From: Luscinia megarhynchos
Lineage: Eukaryota; Chordata; Aves; Passeriformes; Turdidae
Assembly (NCBI GenBank): GCA_034336665.1
Contig: JAPFBE010000002.1
Coordinates: forward strand, 35,257,406-35,321,405
DNA length: 64,000 nucleotides
Direction: 5' to 3'
The notes beneath the pieces are model-generated. The model worked only from the letters and a program-made list of their open reading frames with translations. It did no database searches and was not told where the DNA came from. Both the position numbers and the translations under genes were made by a program. This document shows positions 22,301-34,300 of the stretch, in pieces (the stretch's first letter is position 1; every line of letters begins with the position of its first letter).

Positions 22301-25300
22301 GGGCACACGCAGGAGGGGGCGGAGGAGGCAGGGGGGGAAACCCATTCCCCTAAAGAAGTAAAAACCCAAAATCAGTCAACAGCGTGATTTCACCCTTCTG
22401 AGCGGGCCATGTCCACTAACACTGCCACCCGGGGACGCTCCTCCCTGTCTCCTCACCGGGTTCGGCACAAGATGCCCATGCGAGGCGGAGGGCGGAGGTT
22501 CCGCGGGTCCGCGCACCTCGGCCGCCTGTGCCGGTGTCCCCCGGCTGTCCCCCGGCTCTCCCCTGGCTCTCCCCCGGCTGTCCCCGGCTCTCCCTCGGCT
22601 GTCCCCCGGCTATCCCCCGGCTCTCCCCGGCTGTTCCCCAGCTATCCCCCAGCTCTCCCTCGGCTCTCCCCCGGCTATCCCCCGGCTCTCCCCGGCTGTT
22701 CCCCAGCTATCCCCCAGCTCTCCCTCGGCTCTCCCCCGGCTGTCCCTGGCTCTCCCCGGCTGTTCCCCAGCTCGTCCCCCGGCTGTTCCCCAGCCCTCCC
22801 TCGGCTCTCCCCCGGCTGTCCCCCAGCTCTCCCCGGCTATCCCCCGGCTCTCCCCGGCTCTCCCCGGCTGTCCCCGGCTGTCCCCGGCGCGGCCCGCAGG
22901 TGGCAGGCGCGGCGCGCCGCTCCTCGGGCTCCGCGGCGAGCGGGAGCGGAGCGGGGCGCGCAGCGGGGCGGGGGCCGGAGACCCACGGCGGCTCTGCTCT
23001 CCCTGCAGGTGGAGCTCCTGCCCGAGCGGGACCTGGACAGCGACGGCACGAAGATCAGCGTAAGTGTCGCCGCAGGGCGCGGGCCGTCCCCGCCGCGGGG
23101 TCCCCTCCCCAGCCAGGGCTCACCCCGCCCCGAGCGCCGAGCCCGCGCCTGCCCCGCATCGCCTCCCCATCCGCACCGCGGACCCAGCTCTGCGGTCGGA
23201 CTCGATGGTCGTAGAGGTCTTTTGCAACCTAAATAGTTGATTCTATAATTCTGTGACTGCTTCCTTGACAGCCCTGGCAGAGGGTGTCAGGACAGCCGTT
23301 CCCCATGCAGACCCCCGTACCCTTGGACATGGAGGCATAGACCCGTTGGCAGACCCTGTTTGTACCTTGTGAAGAATTCAGCCTGCACCCACCCTTGCAT
23401 TTCTTGTTTTCGTTTACCCTGGGTAACTGCTGAGTCTGCCTTGGCACTCCAAAGCTGGTTTTAAGGCTGAAATTCGTCCCTGAAGCTGCACTTTCCTTTA
23501 GTGGGGTGTGCAACTGCTTAAATGGGTATTTTCTCAGGCCCATACCCGCTTGCAGAAAGAGAGCTCGAAAAGGCTTTGCACAAGGACCTCCCCATTGGGA
23601 GTAATCTCAACTCTTGGCCACTGAGACTCTGCATTACGAAAGTGAGATTCTGACACCAGAGTTACCAATCTGCTGCTTGGAGATTAAACCAGAATCTTAT
23701 CTCAACAGAATTATAAAGCAGCGTAACAGAATTATAAAGCAGCGTTGCTCCCTTCCCTTTCCAGCTGCTCCCTGCAGGGAGAGGATGCCTTCCACAGCCG
23801 ACTCATGCCCTGAGTCAGGCACAGCCACAAGGCTGCTTCTGACCTCAGAATAGGTCAGATCCTCCTCCCTCAGCATCCCAAGAAATATATGGTGGTGGAA
23901 TGATGGTGTGGTGCTCACTGCAGTGGAAAGACACAGATACTTAGCAGATACTGCATTATGAATATTCCCTTTGAGCCCAGAGGGGTTTTCCCTTTCACTG
24001 GTACAATCGCTTTGGAAGTGCTTTTTTAGCTGCAGACAAGGCTTTAAGTACCAGCAAAGCTTAAAACAGCAACAAATAAAGGGGAATAATTATTGACAAA
24101 TCCTTTACTCTGCTGTTTCTTGATGCCTACAAATAATAAACCAAATAATTACATCAGGTCAAAGTGCACCTAAATATAGCTGAGAGGCATTTGTAAATGA
24201 GAACTCAGGTATGCTGTGTTCAATACAATGCATATTCTAGCCATACTTACATTTCCTGTAGTACTTCTCACCATCGGCTAGAAACTTTGTGTCATGGACC
24301 ACATCTTCAGTTGCATTTGTAGACTGTCTTACAAATGATGCTCACACGTGGTCCTTGGATGCTATTCCACTTGATATAGGGCTAGCAGATAATTCATTCC
24401 TTATCAATACTGACTCATTTGAAATCCCTGAAGTAAACCATAAGAACTGAGAGACACAATATAGACTGTAAAACTTGTCTCATCTTTGAAGTTACAAGTC
24501 TCTTTCATTATGTGTAATAATAATTCATGAGAAGGTATTTACCGTGCTCCTATAAGCTTGCATAAAACATTTATATTTGTAATAAAAATAGTCAGCATTA
24601 TGTAGACATCTAAATGTACTTTTTACCTACTTCTTACAAATGTAGCCTGGTGGGTTTTTTTCTGTTTTTTTTTTTTTTTTTTAAAGCATACACAGCCCCA
24701 TTAGTACTAATATAAATTATCAACATGAAGAGAAAACTAAAGTACATTTAATAAATATTTTTAAAATGCTACATGTGTGCTGAAATTACACCACTTCTAT
24801 CTGTTCTAAATGATAAAGCAGCACAAACTGAAAACATGCATATGTGTTGCCTGCAGCAATTTCAAACAAATTTCAAATGCAAAAGTCAAAAACAATTCTC
24901 TTTTTCCACCAGGGCTATGCAGCACTGTTAACTTCATGGTTCTTGCATAGGAACAAATGAAGGTGCAATATGACCTACCAATTCTCTCCATTCATATAAA
25001 TCTTCTTTAATCCTTTTGCTGAACATTAATTGTTCAGTAGAGATGTATTATTACTGAATAAGATTTAAAGTAACTATCCAACATTTTCTGTGCAATTAAT
25101 ATTGCATACATTATGCCTGTAAGTATGTAATCCATACTTTCAACTCAGTTTGCCAAGTATAAATTCAGAGCTGGGTAGAACACAGCAGGCTATAAAGTCC
25201 ATCCAGTACCTTAAAGCAATGACATATTCATGAGTATTGCTCTGCCATTTATCAAGAAGGAAGAATAGGTGCTTTGCCAACACTGGTTACTACAGCAGGC

Positions 25301-28300
25301 CAAGCTGTCAGAGGCACTATGTGGTATAATCCCCAATAAGATGTGTCTAGCTTCCATCTGTCAGTTCTCTATTTTTTGTGATCTACCATGCACTCATCAT
25401 CTTGATGTCTCCTTGTTGGCTGTCATTGATACGACACAAGCAACCTTTGCATCCATGTTTATGTTATGGTGAAAGTAAACCAGGTTCAGGAGTTCTTCAA
25501 AACTGATTTATATCACACTGAGTACCTTTTAACTGGCTTCCTGTGGGGCAAGAGATATTAATTCAGATAGAGAGTAATAGAAAATTAATTAAATATAAAT
25601 TCTCTAAGGTGATGAACATACAGAAAGGAATCTGTGTTAACTTTTCCCAGTGCATCTTAATACCTTTCACATGTTTCTGGACGTATAATTTACTCATGTG
25701 TGTTTTAATTATCTGAAATAAAAATATGTTATGTTGTCCTCAGGTATTAGAAATAATTAAAAACAAATCAGGAGTCTTATTTTAGCTGATACCTATTCAA
25801 ACAATTATGAATATGTGCTTCTAATAAGTACACAGATAAACAAGACAAAAGAAACAACCTGGCACAATATATCTTGTTATCATTAACAGAAAAAAATACC
25901 AAAAGTTTAGACACACTTGAAGGAGACAAACTGAATGTAAAATATTGTTTCAGTGTGGTAAAGAATACAAGCTAATCTAATTAATAGTTATTAATATAGT
26001 TTAAATCTTGGCAAACATCTCCAACAAAATTGTTAATGCACTAGCTCAGAAACTGAATTATTCAATAAAGCCAACTAACTGGAAAGGTTTAACCAATGAG
26101 CTGCAAGGATACTAGGTTTACATAAGAAAGCTCATTAAAAATGTTCATGATCTTAAGCAATTAATTGGAATGAACATGGTAGTTTGGGTTTTTTTTCTGG
26201 GGCTAATTAGATTTCAGTGCAAACCATCTAAGCAGATTTGGAAAGATGATGTCAGGCATCCTCGTAGATGCAATTAGCCATACTCATCCCTGATGTAACT
26301 TCCCTGCAGTAAGCACAATCACACCATTGAGTAAATGCTATGCTATGCCCATAGAGTTTCTCCTAAGAAAAAAATAATTAATTACAATGGTTTTTTCTCT
26401 GGTTTTCTTTTTTTTTTTTTTTCTCCCCTGGAAAATTTGCAGACAGTGAAAGTACAAGGGAATGACATCTCCCACAAGCTGCAGATTTCAAAAGTGAGGA
26501 AAAAGGATGAAGGCTTGTATGAGTGCAGGGTGACCGATGCCAACTATGGAGACCTTCAGGAATACAAGGCCCAGGCATTTCTCAAGGTCAATGCTAACAG
26601 CCACTCTCGGCGAATGCAAGCCTTTGAGGCGTCCCCAATGTGGCTGCAAGACATGAAACCTCGGAAAAACATCTCAGCAGCAGCCCCAAGCAGCATCCAC
26701 AATTCTGCCAATCAGCGTGCACGTGCCACCTCCAGCCCCGAAGCAGCAGCCAAAATCCCCAAACAAAGTCCACAATCAGGTATGGTAAAGCATTTTGAGC
26801 TTTCCTTTGATTACTTACCAGCATGTAAAAGGAGGCTAAACCATAAGGTAACCAGGAATTGTGACTAGGAAGAGTGTGGTGCTCATTTGTTCCTCTTTCT
26901 CTCTGGTTCTATTCTTCTTGCTATCTCTTTACTTCCTAAAACCTGAAGAATAAATTTCTGAGCAGAAGAAGCAGAAAAATTTAAACTTCTATACATGGAT
27001 TTTATCTCTACCAGTTTTACCCACCTAAGGCTAGCTCTCAAATCAAAGTCTAGTTTTCCCTGTAGTGTGTATAGAGGGGCATGTCAGAGAATGACTCATC
27101 TCATTTTAAGATGTCTGTGCATGATAAATTAAATAAAACACTCATCCAGATGTGTTTCTTCCTAAGTTATTTTACACCAGTCACCTAACTTATATCTTCA
27201 GCATTTTTAATCTATTTTCACTATCAATCCTATTTCCATAAGGAACTTGACTTCTAAATCTAAGCAGGCCTTAGATACACCAGATAAGTTTCTCTGTTCT
27301 GTAGGCTTCAGAAAGACCGTGGGTGTGCCAGAGAATGTGTGTTTGTAGCCTTCAGATGCTTGATCACTGGCCTTGAATCAAGGGTTAAAATGGCAATGCC
27401 TCCATTGTCTGTCATGTAGAAATTAACATTCTATAAATTTTGTTGGGGAGATTTTGTTCAGCACTGCGTACATAATCTATAATCAATATCAGTCTTCATT
27501 TTCTACGTTGATACTGTAAAATTCACAGTTATGCAAAGGTACATGAATATATAGGAGGTGCAGTTCTATATGATGGCAATAGAGAAATGGACAAGATAAA
27601 AAAATGAGATGTAAATGATAAATATCCTCTGGAAAACAAACTGTGCAAGTTTAAGGGTTTCTGAGTTACTTCTGTTTGCACCAAGGGCCACTGTAAGGCA
27701 CAAAATCACAATCTACCTTAAAATATATAATGGCAGCTAATTAACTCTGATGCATCATTTTTCTGCTAGTGTGTTCTTAAATCAAAATTTGAATACAACA
27801 AATTTCATAGCATACTTATTGTGAAATCACTTCTAAGTTACAGGCAAGAAAAGTTAGAGTTTTTTTTAAGGAAAATGCATTTCCTTACAAATTGGAACAA
27901 TACAATTGTTCATATAAAAAGTCTTATTGCTGTTAAAAAAGGTGATGCATATACTATCACTATTTTACCTCTGCATACACTTTTGAAAATTTATGCAAGT
28001 TACATTCAGTTTTCTCTCCCTAAAAGGGAGCCACTTTAATTTTTAAGCTCTTCCAAAAATATCTAAGCTATGAGAAGGAAAAAAATGCTTCACTTGATTT
28101 AAAACTACCATTCTGCCATGGTTTTCCTTTCAGATAAACATATATACTTCTTATTTTTGATTTGGCTCATACATTTCAAAGAAGCAGACTTTTCCATAGA
28201 GGGAAAACTCTGCTTTCTATTCCATCCTACATGAAATAAATTAAAATAGTCAGAGGTTTATGAAATATGTAGCAACAGACTATACTGCATTGCGACCAAA

Positions 28301-31300
28301 GTGTGCACAAAGCAGCTAATCAGGTAAATTATTTTGGATATGTAATGTGCTCTATAGTATCGTTTATGTCCAGTCCAAGCAATGTCTTGGCTGATTACTG
28401 GACATTTCTTATTTGTGATCTTGTAGGTTATTACATGGAAAAATCTCGTTAAAAAAAAAAAAAAAAGAAAATAATCTTTAATTTTTTACTTGAGCAAGGA
28501 TTAATGCAGATCAAGTACAGATAATCCTAATAATGAATAATTTAAAAATTGAACAGATTAAATATAATTTAGTTTATTAGTTCATATTTTATAACAAAGC
28601 ACAGACAAATGCTGCATTCATCAGAGGTGTAGTTTATCTACTGAAGGAATAAAAGTGTACCAGAAATCACTCATATGCTTAATTTTAATTTAATGGTCAC
28701 TTTCTACACCAAATGATTGGTAAGATTTTTGACATCAGATTTTAAACATCAGTTCAACAATTGAGAACCAAGATTTGCTTTCCTTTACTTGAGAATATCT
28801 TGGCCTTCCACATGTGGTGAGATTTGGATTTTCATTCCATTTTACAGTTGTTCTACAGGAATTAAAATACCCACAGGAACACAAAGAAGTGGGGAGTTTT
28901 AGCTTTTTCTAGCTTAGAGGAGCAGCTTATGCTGAGGGAGGGAATATGTCAGTTGTGAGATGTCAAAGAAAGCAGAAATGAGGTGTCGTAGATGTCAGTC
29001 TGTCTTTTTATGATGCAGAATCAACACAACCTCCTTAGTTGAATGAGAAAGTCTTCCCCTCTTTAGCATCATGCTAACCATATTTATGCATGCACTGCTG
29101 TGTGATTGCATCATATGGAAGCAATGCATCCATCCAGCCTAGAACCTAGAAACGTGCTTGAATGCAAATGTATCATAATTAAGTACATATTTGTACTTGA
29201 AAGACGTACAAGTTGTGATGTTTTGTCATGTTGAGTAAAACACTGACTTCAGCACTAATGCTTGAAGAGAAAAGTACTGTTAACCATAGGTAATTGTATC
29301 AAATATTCTCCAGTGTAGAGAGCTGGTATGTAGTTATTGGCAAACAATAAATTTTACTGCCGTGCTCACAAATTATTGTGAAATACATTTACAACAATGG
29401 GAAAACATGACACTGTGGAATTATTGGGATTTCTGTATTCAGTTACTGCTGAAGAACTTAGCTACTAATATACGAAAAATTGACTGATTATGTGAATATG
29501 TTTTTCCCCAAAATTTATTTTGAAATGGTAGATAATACTCTACTTCTTCTATCCTGAAGTACATTGCAGAATTTTGTTTATTTCTGAAAAATAGATATTT
29601 ATTATGTAGCACTATAAAAGCATTTTACAGCCACTACCATTTTAAAACATCAGCACTTCCCAACTGAACAGATATTTCTTCTATTCTCTTACTTTGCTCA
29701 GAAGTAAGAATATCTGATAACTGTGATAACTGTCAGGGAGCTATATAGCCACAGCTGACAAATTAAAGTGCTGTGAGGCCCATTCAGCATTTTGCACTGC
29801 TCTGAAAAATATTATATTTGTGTAAAAAATATGTATTTATTACTGTAAGCTGAATAATGGAGATTCAATACAGGAAGAAATAGCTAATGAGAACATCTCC
29901 CACAGAGTCTTCACATAATATACTAAGAAACACTAAATAACTGTCTCAAAATCAAAAAGTCAGGAAAACAGAAGTCAAAGCCAACACAGCCTGACCCTTT
30001 CATTTTGTAATTATGGGCTGCAGCAAATTAAGTAACCCATCACAGCTTAATAGGAATCTGAGTAATTTGCCAGAGTAATCTGCATACATTCAAAAAATGC
30101 CCTACACAGGTGGAGTGACATTTTTTTTTCCTGAATAATTCAGAGCAACCTATCTTAGTCCAAGAGTTATGACAAAGCTTTGGAATTCTAAGGAATTAAA
30201 GGGGCCCAGGAGCTAAGTGAATGCAGGTGAAAGGAACTAAATAATCTCCAAGCTGCAGCAAATGTCATTGTTTCATGGATACAAATCTAAGCTAACTCTG
30301 CTGCCTGCATTCAAATCACTCAACATTTATAGCAACAAAACCAGCTGAAGAATATGTTTTGCTGAGAATATCCCCCAAGCTCTTCCTGTTCTGCCAATGC
30401 TCTGTTATAGCACTCAAAGCCATTAGTTGCTTTTCAGACTCAAGATCAGTCTCAGAGAATTACAAATGAAGAAGTGACAATTAGGTCAATTTTCTGCCTG
30501 CTTATATACAGACTCTGACTATTTCTAGCAACTTTTTGTTCTTTCATGAAGTAACAAATTCATCTATTAAGCAATCTACATGCCAAAACTTCCTGTGATG
30601 ATGGCAGAGTTCCAACGAGTGACTTGAAAAGTAGCTCAAAGAAGAAGGTGGTACTTACCTAAGCAGAATGACCTGGATTCTTGGCATCATAAATCACACT
30701 GAGAAGCTTATCATCAGGCATGAATGCAAAAAAAAAAAAAAAAGAGGATAATTATAATTTTTTTTCTTCAGTCTGTTCATACTGATAAACTGAGGGCATT
30801 ACTTCCTGTCTCCATTTTTATCTAGAGAATCTATGAAAATTTTGTCATCAACCTATTTTAAGAACTAATTTTATGTCCAATTTGGAATCTTTTAGGACAT
30901 AAACTAGTTTCCATGTCGTGGGTTTTTTTTTTTTTTTTATTCTTTTAATTTATGTTCCATCTCCTCTCAAAGCAAAAGAACAAAATGTCAGCTCCAGCCT
31001 CCACCAAGGTGACAGCCACCATTGCTGCTTTCCTGCCCTAGAAGAATCTCTGGCTTTCATAGTTACTGTAGAAACTGAGTACATATAAGGTTGGGAGGCA
31101 CCAACCATTATTGTGATTGTGGCATAGCAAAGTCATGTCTGTTTCCTTTGGACTTCATGAAAGCAAAACCCCAATGACAGTTTTGTTCTCCTTGTTCTGA
31201 ACCTTATTCAGCTGTTCTCAGAAATAGTTTGCAAAAACACTATTCCAGTTTGCACCTATATGTACTTCATTCTCTGTTTTTACTTGAAATACACAGTTTG

Positions 31301-34300
31301 ATTCCCTCTTCATGAAAATATGCTGCTCTACTTCTTTATGTTCTCAAAACAATGGAATAAATTCAAACCATGGTAGTTGATGTAGCCCTAATAACTATTT
31401 AGCTCTTGACCTTGAAACTGTAAACATCTTCTGAGAAGTGCTAATATGCTCTGAATAAATTCATTGACAAAGCAACGTCTTTATAGCAGTTAACCCTCTA
31501 CTCTTTTTTTTTTAAAGCCATGATTTCCAGAGCAAAATCAACTCAATAATACATTGTGTTTCTTTAAAAAAAAAATCCCACATCTTAATTTCTTACATGT
31601 GTGTACTTATCAATAGAACAAAATGCATACAAGTACTTAAAATCCTGTTCCTAGTGCTTAGCTTATCTAGACCCAGAAACAAACTCTTCTTGGCGTATCT
31701 GCAGTTCTAACTCCTGTCACAAGCACAATATTATCTACGTTTTGTAACCATCCCTGGTTTTGTAACAATCACGGATACTATACCACTGCTAATTTCTGTT
31801 CATTTCTATTCTTCTTATGAAAGCACGGGTTGAAGAATTAAGAAGAGAAAGCAATCACCAGCCACTACTTGTTCCTTTTTCTTGTTCTACAAGTTTGAGC
31901 AGTTGTGCAATCCCACATGCCCATACCAGACTGATCACTTGGGTACACTTTATTACAAACATATTCTTTCTGAAATCAAAGATATGATTTGCAACCTTAA
32001 TTATGCCCATGGTTAAACACTAATAATAAATCACAAGAGAAAATGATTATATTCTCAAATTTCTTGAGACAATAATGGAATTTGTTGTTAAATATATGAC
32101 AGCATCACTGTAACTCATATTTCTGTAAAAATTATGGTATTTGGATGCTGCATTAGTTACTTTTCTCTTATGAAGCCAGTCATGAAGCAGTGAGAACAGA
32201 TACAGTTGAAACTAAATGCACAAAGAAAATAATTTTGCCCTTTACCAATCTGCGTTGCAGTTTGTATAATGCACATGTACTGAGATCTTTCCTAATCTTC
32301 CAGTAACATTACCAGTGTGTTTCACTGTCTATCACTGCTACATATACACTTAATCATATATCTTCCTTTCTTTTAGCTGTTTAAAAATAAACCTTTAAGA
32401 CTAACCTCACGTTTAGAACAAAATTCGCATACAAAGGTCTGGTAGGAGACCACTCAAGAGCTCCCAGAGTAGCAGAATCACAGTAATTCTGTTCTACATA
32501 CTGGATACAACTTTCTTTGGTAAATACCACTAGAAAGATTGCAGGTGGGCACACAACAAGTAAGAAAAAAGAAGTAAATAAAGGAACAAGACAAGAAAAA
32601 GGGTGGGGGAAAGCTGTGTATGATTTGTTTGTCAGCTCACTCAAATTACTTTTCATTGCTTCACAATCAGACAGATTGCACTGGGTCATCAGAGATTGCA
32701 ACATATGTGACAGGGCCTGCTCTTGAAATAACTGATGGGATTTCCTTGCTTCAGAACACAACCCATTTGTTACTTGACAGATATGCAGCAAAGGCTGAGG
32801 ATATTTTCGCTTTTTTCGGATGAGAAGCAGGAAGTTTTCCATCTATGGTGTCCTATTCATTATGAAAATCCTTTGCATCACATAAAATGAAAAAGAATGG
32901 GTGCAATTATCTGCTGGCTGGAACAGATACAACTCTGCTGAAGTCTAAAGGATGTCATTCATCTAAAATAGCAAAAAATTTGGCTAACGGATGAGGATGA
33001 AGATTAATTCACTTCTACTCATAATTTGAGAGTGGTTTATAAGAAGAATTGAAGCTTTGCCCTGCTTGTACTACCTGAAAAAGTTTAGGACAGTGAAGGT
33101 TTCTGGGAACTGAACGAAGAGAAGGAAAACACCTGAAAACTGCACTTTTCAGCTCACAGATTCAGGGGAAGAGGGCATCCTTGATAATGGGTTTTGTTGC
33201 TTCATTTTTTTTCTGAATGCTTTTTCTTCACCTTTGATTAACTTTTTTCTAATGTTTCTCTTTGAAACCTTAGCTTAGACTAGCTAGAAAGCTCAACAAT
33301 TTCAGTATCTTCTTATTCCCTAGAGAGGGCTTTTATATTTGATTAAATAATTTAAAAGCTTCAAAAGATATTCCAGAGACTGTTACTATATTTACACTAC
33401 AGTAATGATCAATTAATTCTTTGTTGATGATAGAGCTGGGTGGTATTTGAAGAGCAACTAATGATCTTGCTGCCTACCTTGAGAAGAAAAGACTCTACTC
33501 CAAACTCCCATTTTACCCTATCATAAGGAAGTTGCCCCTGCACTTTTTGGCAGTGCAAATTGTTATCCTGTCTGTGTGTGGGTGTTCTAGTCAGATCCAT
33601 CTCACTGAAATTTGTTCCCCCACCTACTCACGAATGCTACTATCTCGGAAAAAAGCTGCCTAATTTTCTGTGAATAAAAATGTGAAAGTTAGTTACACAG
33701 CCCATTTACAATGCTTCAAACATTCAATCTGTGTGTTCACCAACCAACAAAAAAATACAAAGAAAAAATCTGGATGCTACTTCTGCTGCCATTCCTATTT
33801 CTACTGCTGTTACTACTTCAGCTGCTGTTGTTTCCTGTGACACTGACTGAGGATTTTGACCACCAAATCACAGCCACAGAGCTATAAGGATTATAAAAAT
33901 TACTTCAACAAGACTGCAGAACATGGTGTATCCATCTCCAATTCATTCTGTGAAAGAAAGAGTTGAAAAGGCAAGATATTTTGTCAAGGAGCAACAATAA
34001 ATCAGTCATGAAGCCAAGAACTAGCACTAAGTCTCACAGGGAGCTACACATTCAGAGGGTGCAAGGCCCTTTAGTAGAACTATAATATTAGATAGTATGA
34101 CTACATAGGTTTGTGCCTGTCTGAAACACTGACAAAATAACAGGTCAGTTATCTATTTTGTACTTTTCTGAATTGTTACCATACATTGGATATCTACTGT
34201 TCAGTGACCTTTTCCCTAAAGAGTCTTTGAATATTGATTAATGAGATTTCATGGTTATGATTGATCCACATTTCAGATGTATTTGGCACAAATACTTTGA

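Larger units (their letters stand above)
21799..23008 (+). other. VSTM2A intron 2
   Basis: A 1.2-kb phase 0 intron from GTACTG to CTCCCTGCAG. The first half is ordinary with a TTTTA repeat; from about 22.29 kb it becomes very GC-rich and contains a C-rich minisatellite that ends about 110 bases before exon 3. Confidence 0.9.
23060..26442 (+). other. VSTM2A intron 3
   Basis: A 3.4-kb phase 0 intron from GTAAGT to a T-rich tract and GAAAATTTGCAG. GC-rich for the first 130 bases, then a CR1 3' end, a small 21-bp duplication, an 18-T run at 24665-24682, and otherwise AT-rich sequence in which I see nothing to name. Confidence 0.9.

Noticed and set aside
22409..23236. Long open frames (228 and 275 codons) rich in Pro, Leu and Ser
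   Set aside because: They are produced by the stop-free CCCCGGC minisatellite and GC-rich flank, cross the true exon 3 and have no domain; composition follows the repeat unit.
26335..26442. Extension of the exon 4 frame upstream to an ATG at 26335
   Set aside because: The extension is intron 3 sequence translated through the T-rich acceptor tract; the family sequence begins exactly at the AG acceptor (TVKVQGND).
32381..32842. Minus-strand 153-codon frame in intron 4
   Set aside because: Longest frame in the intron but with no family resemblance, and one such frame is not surprising in 15 kb; would need transcript or conservation evidence.
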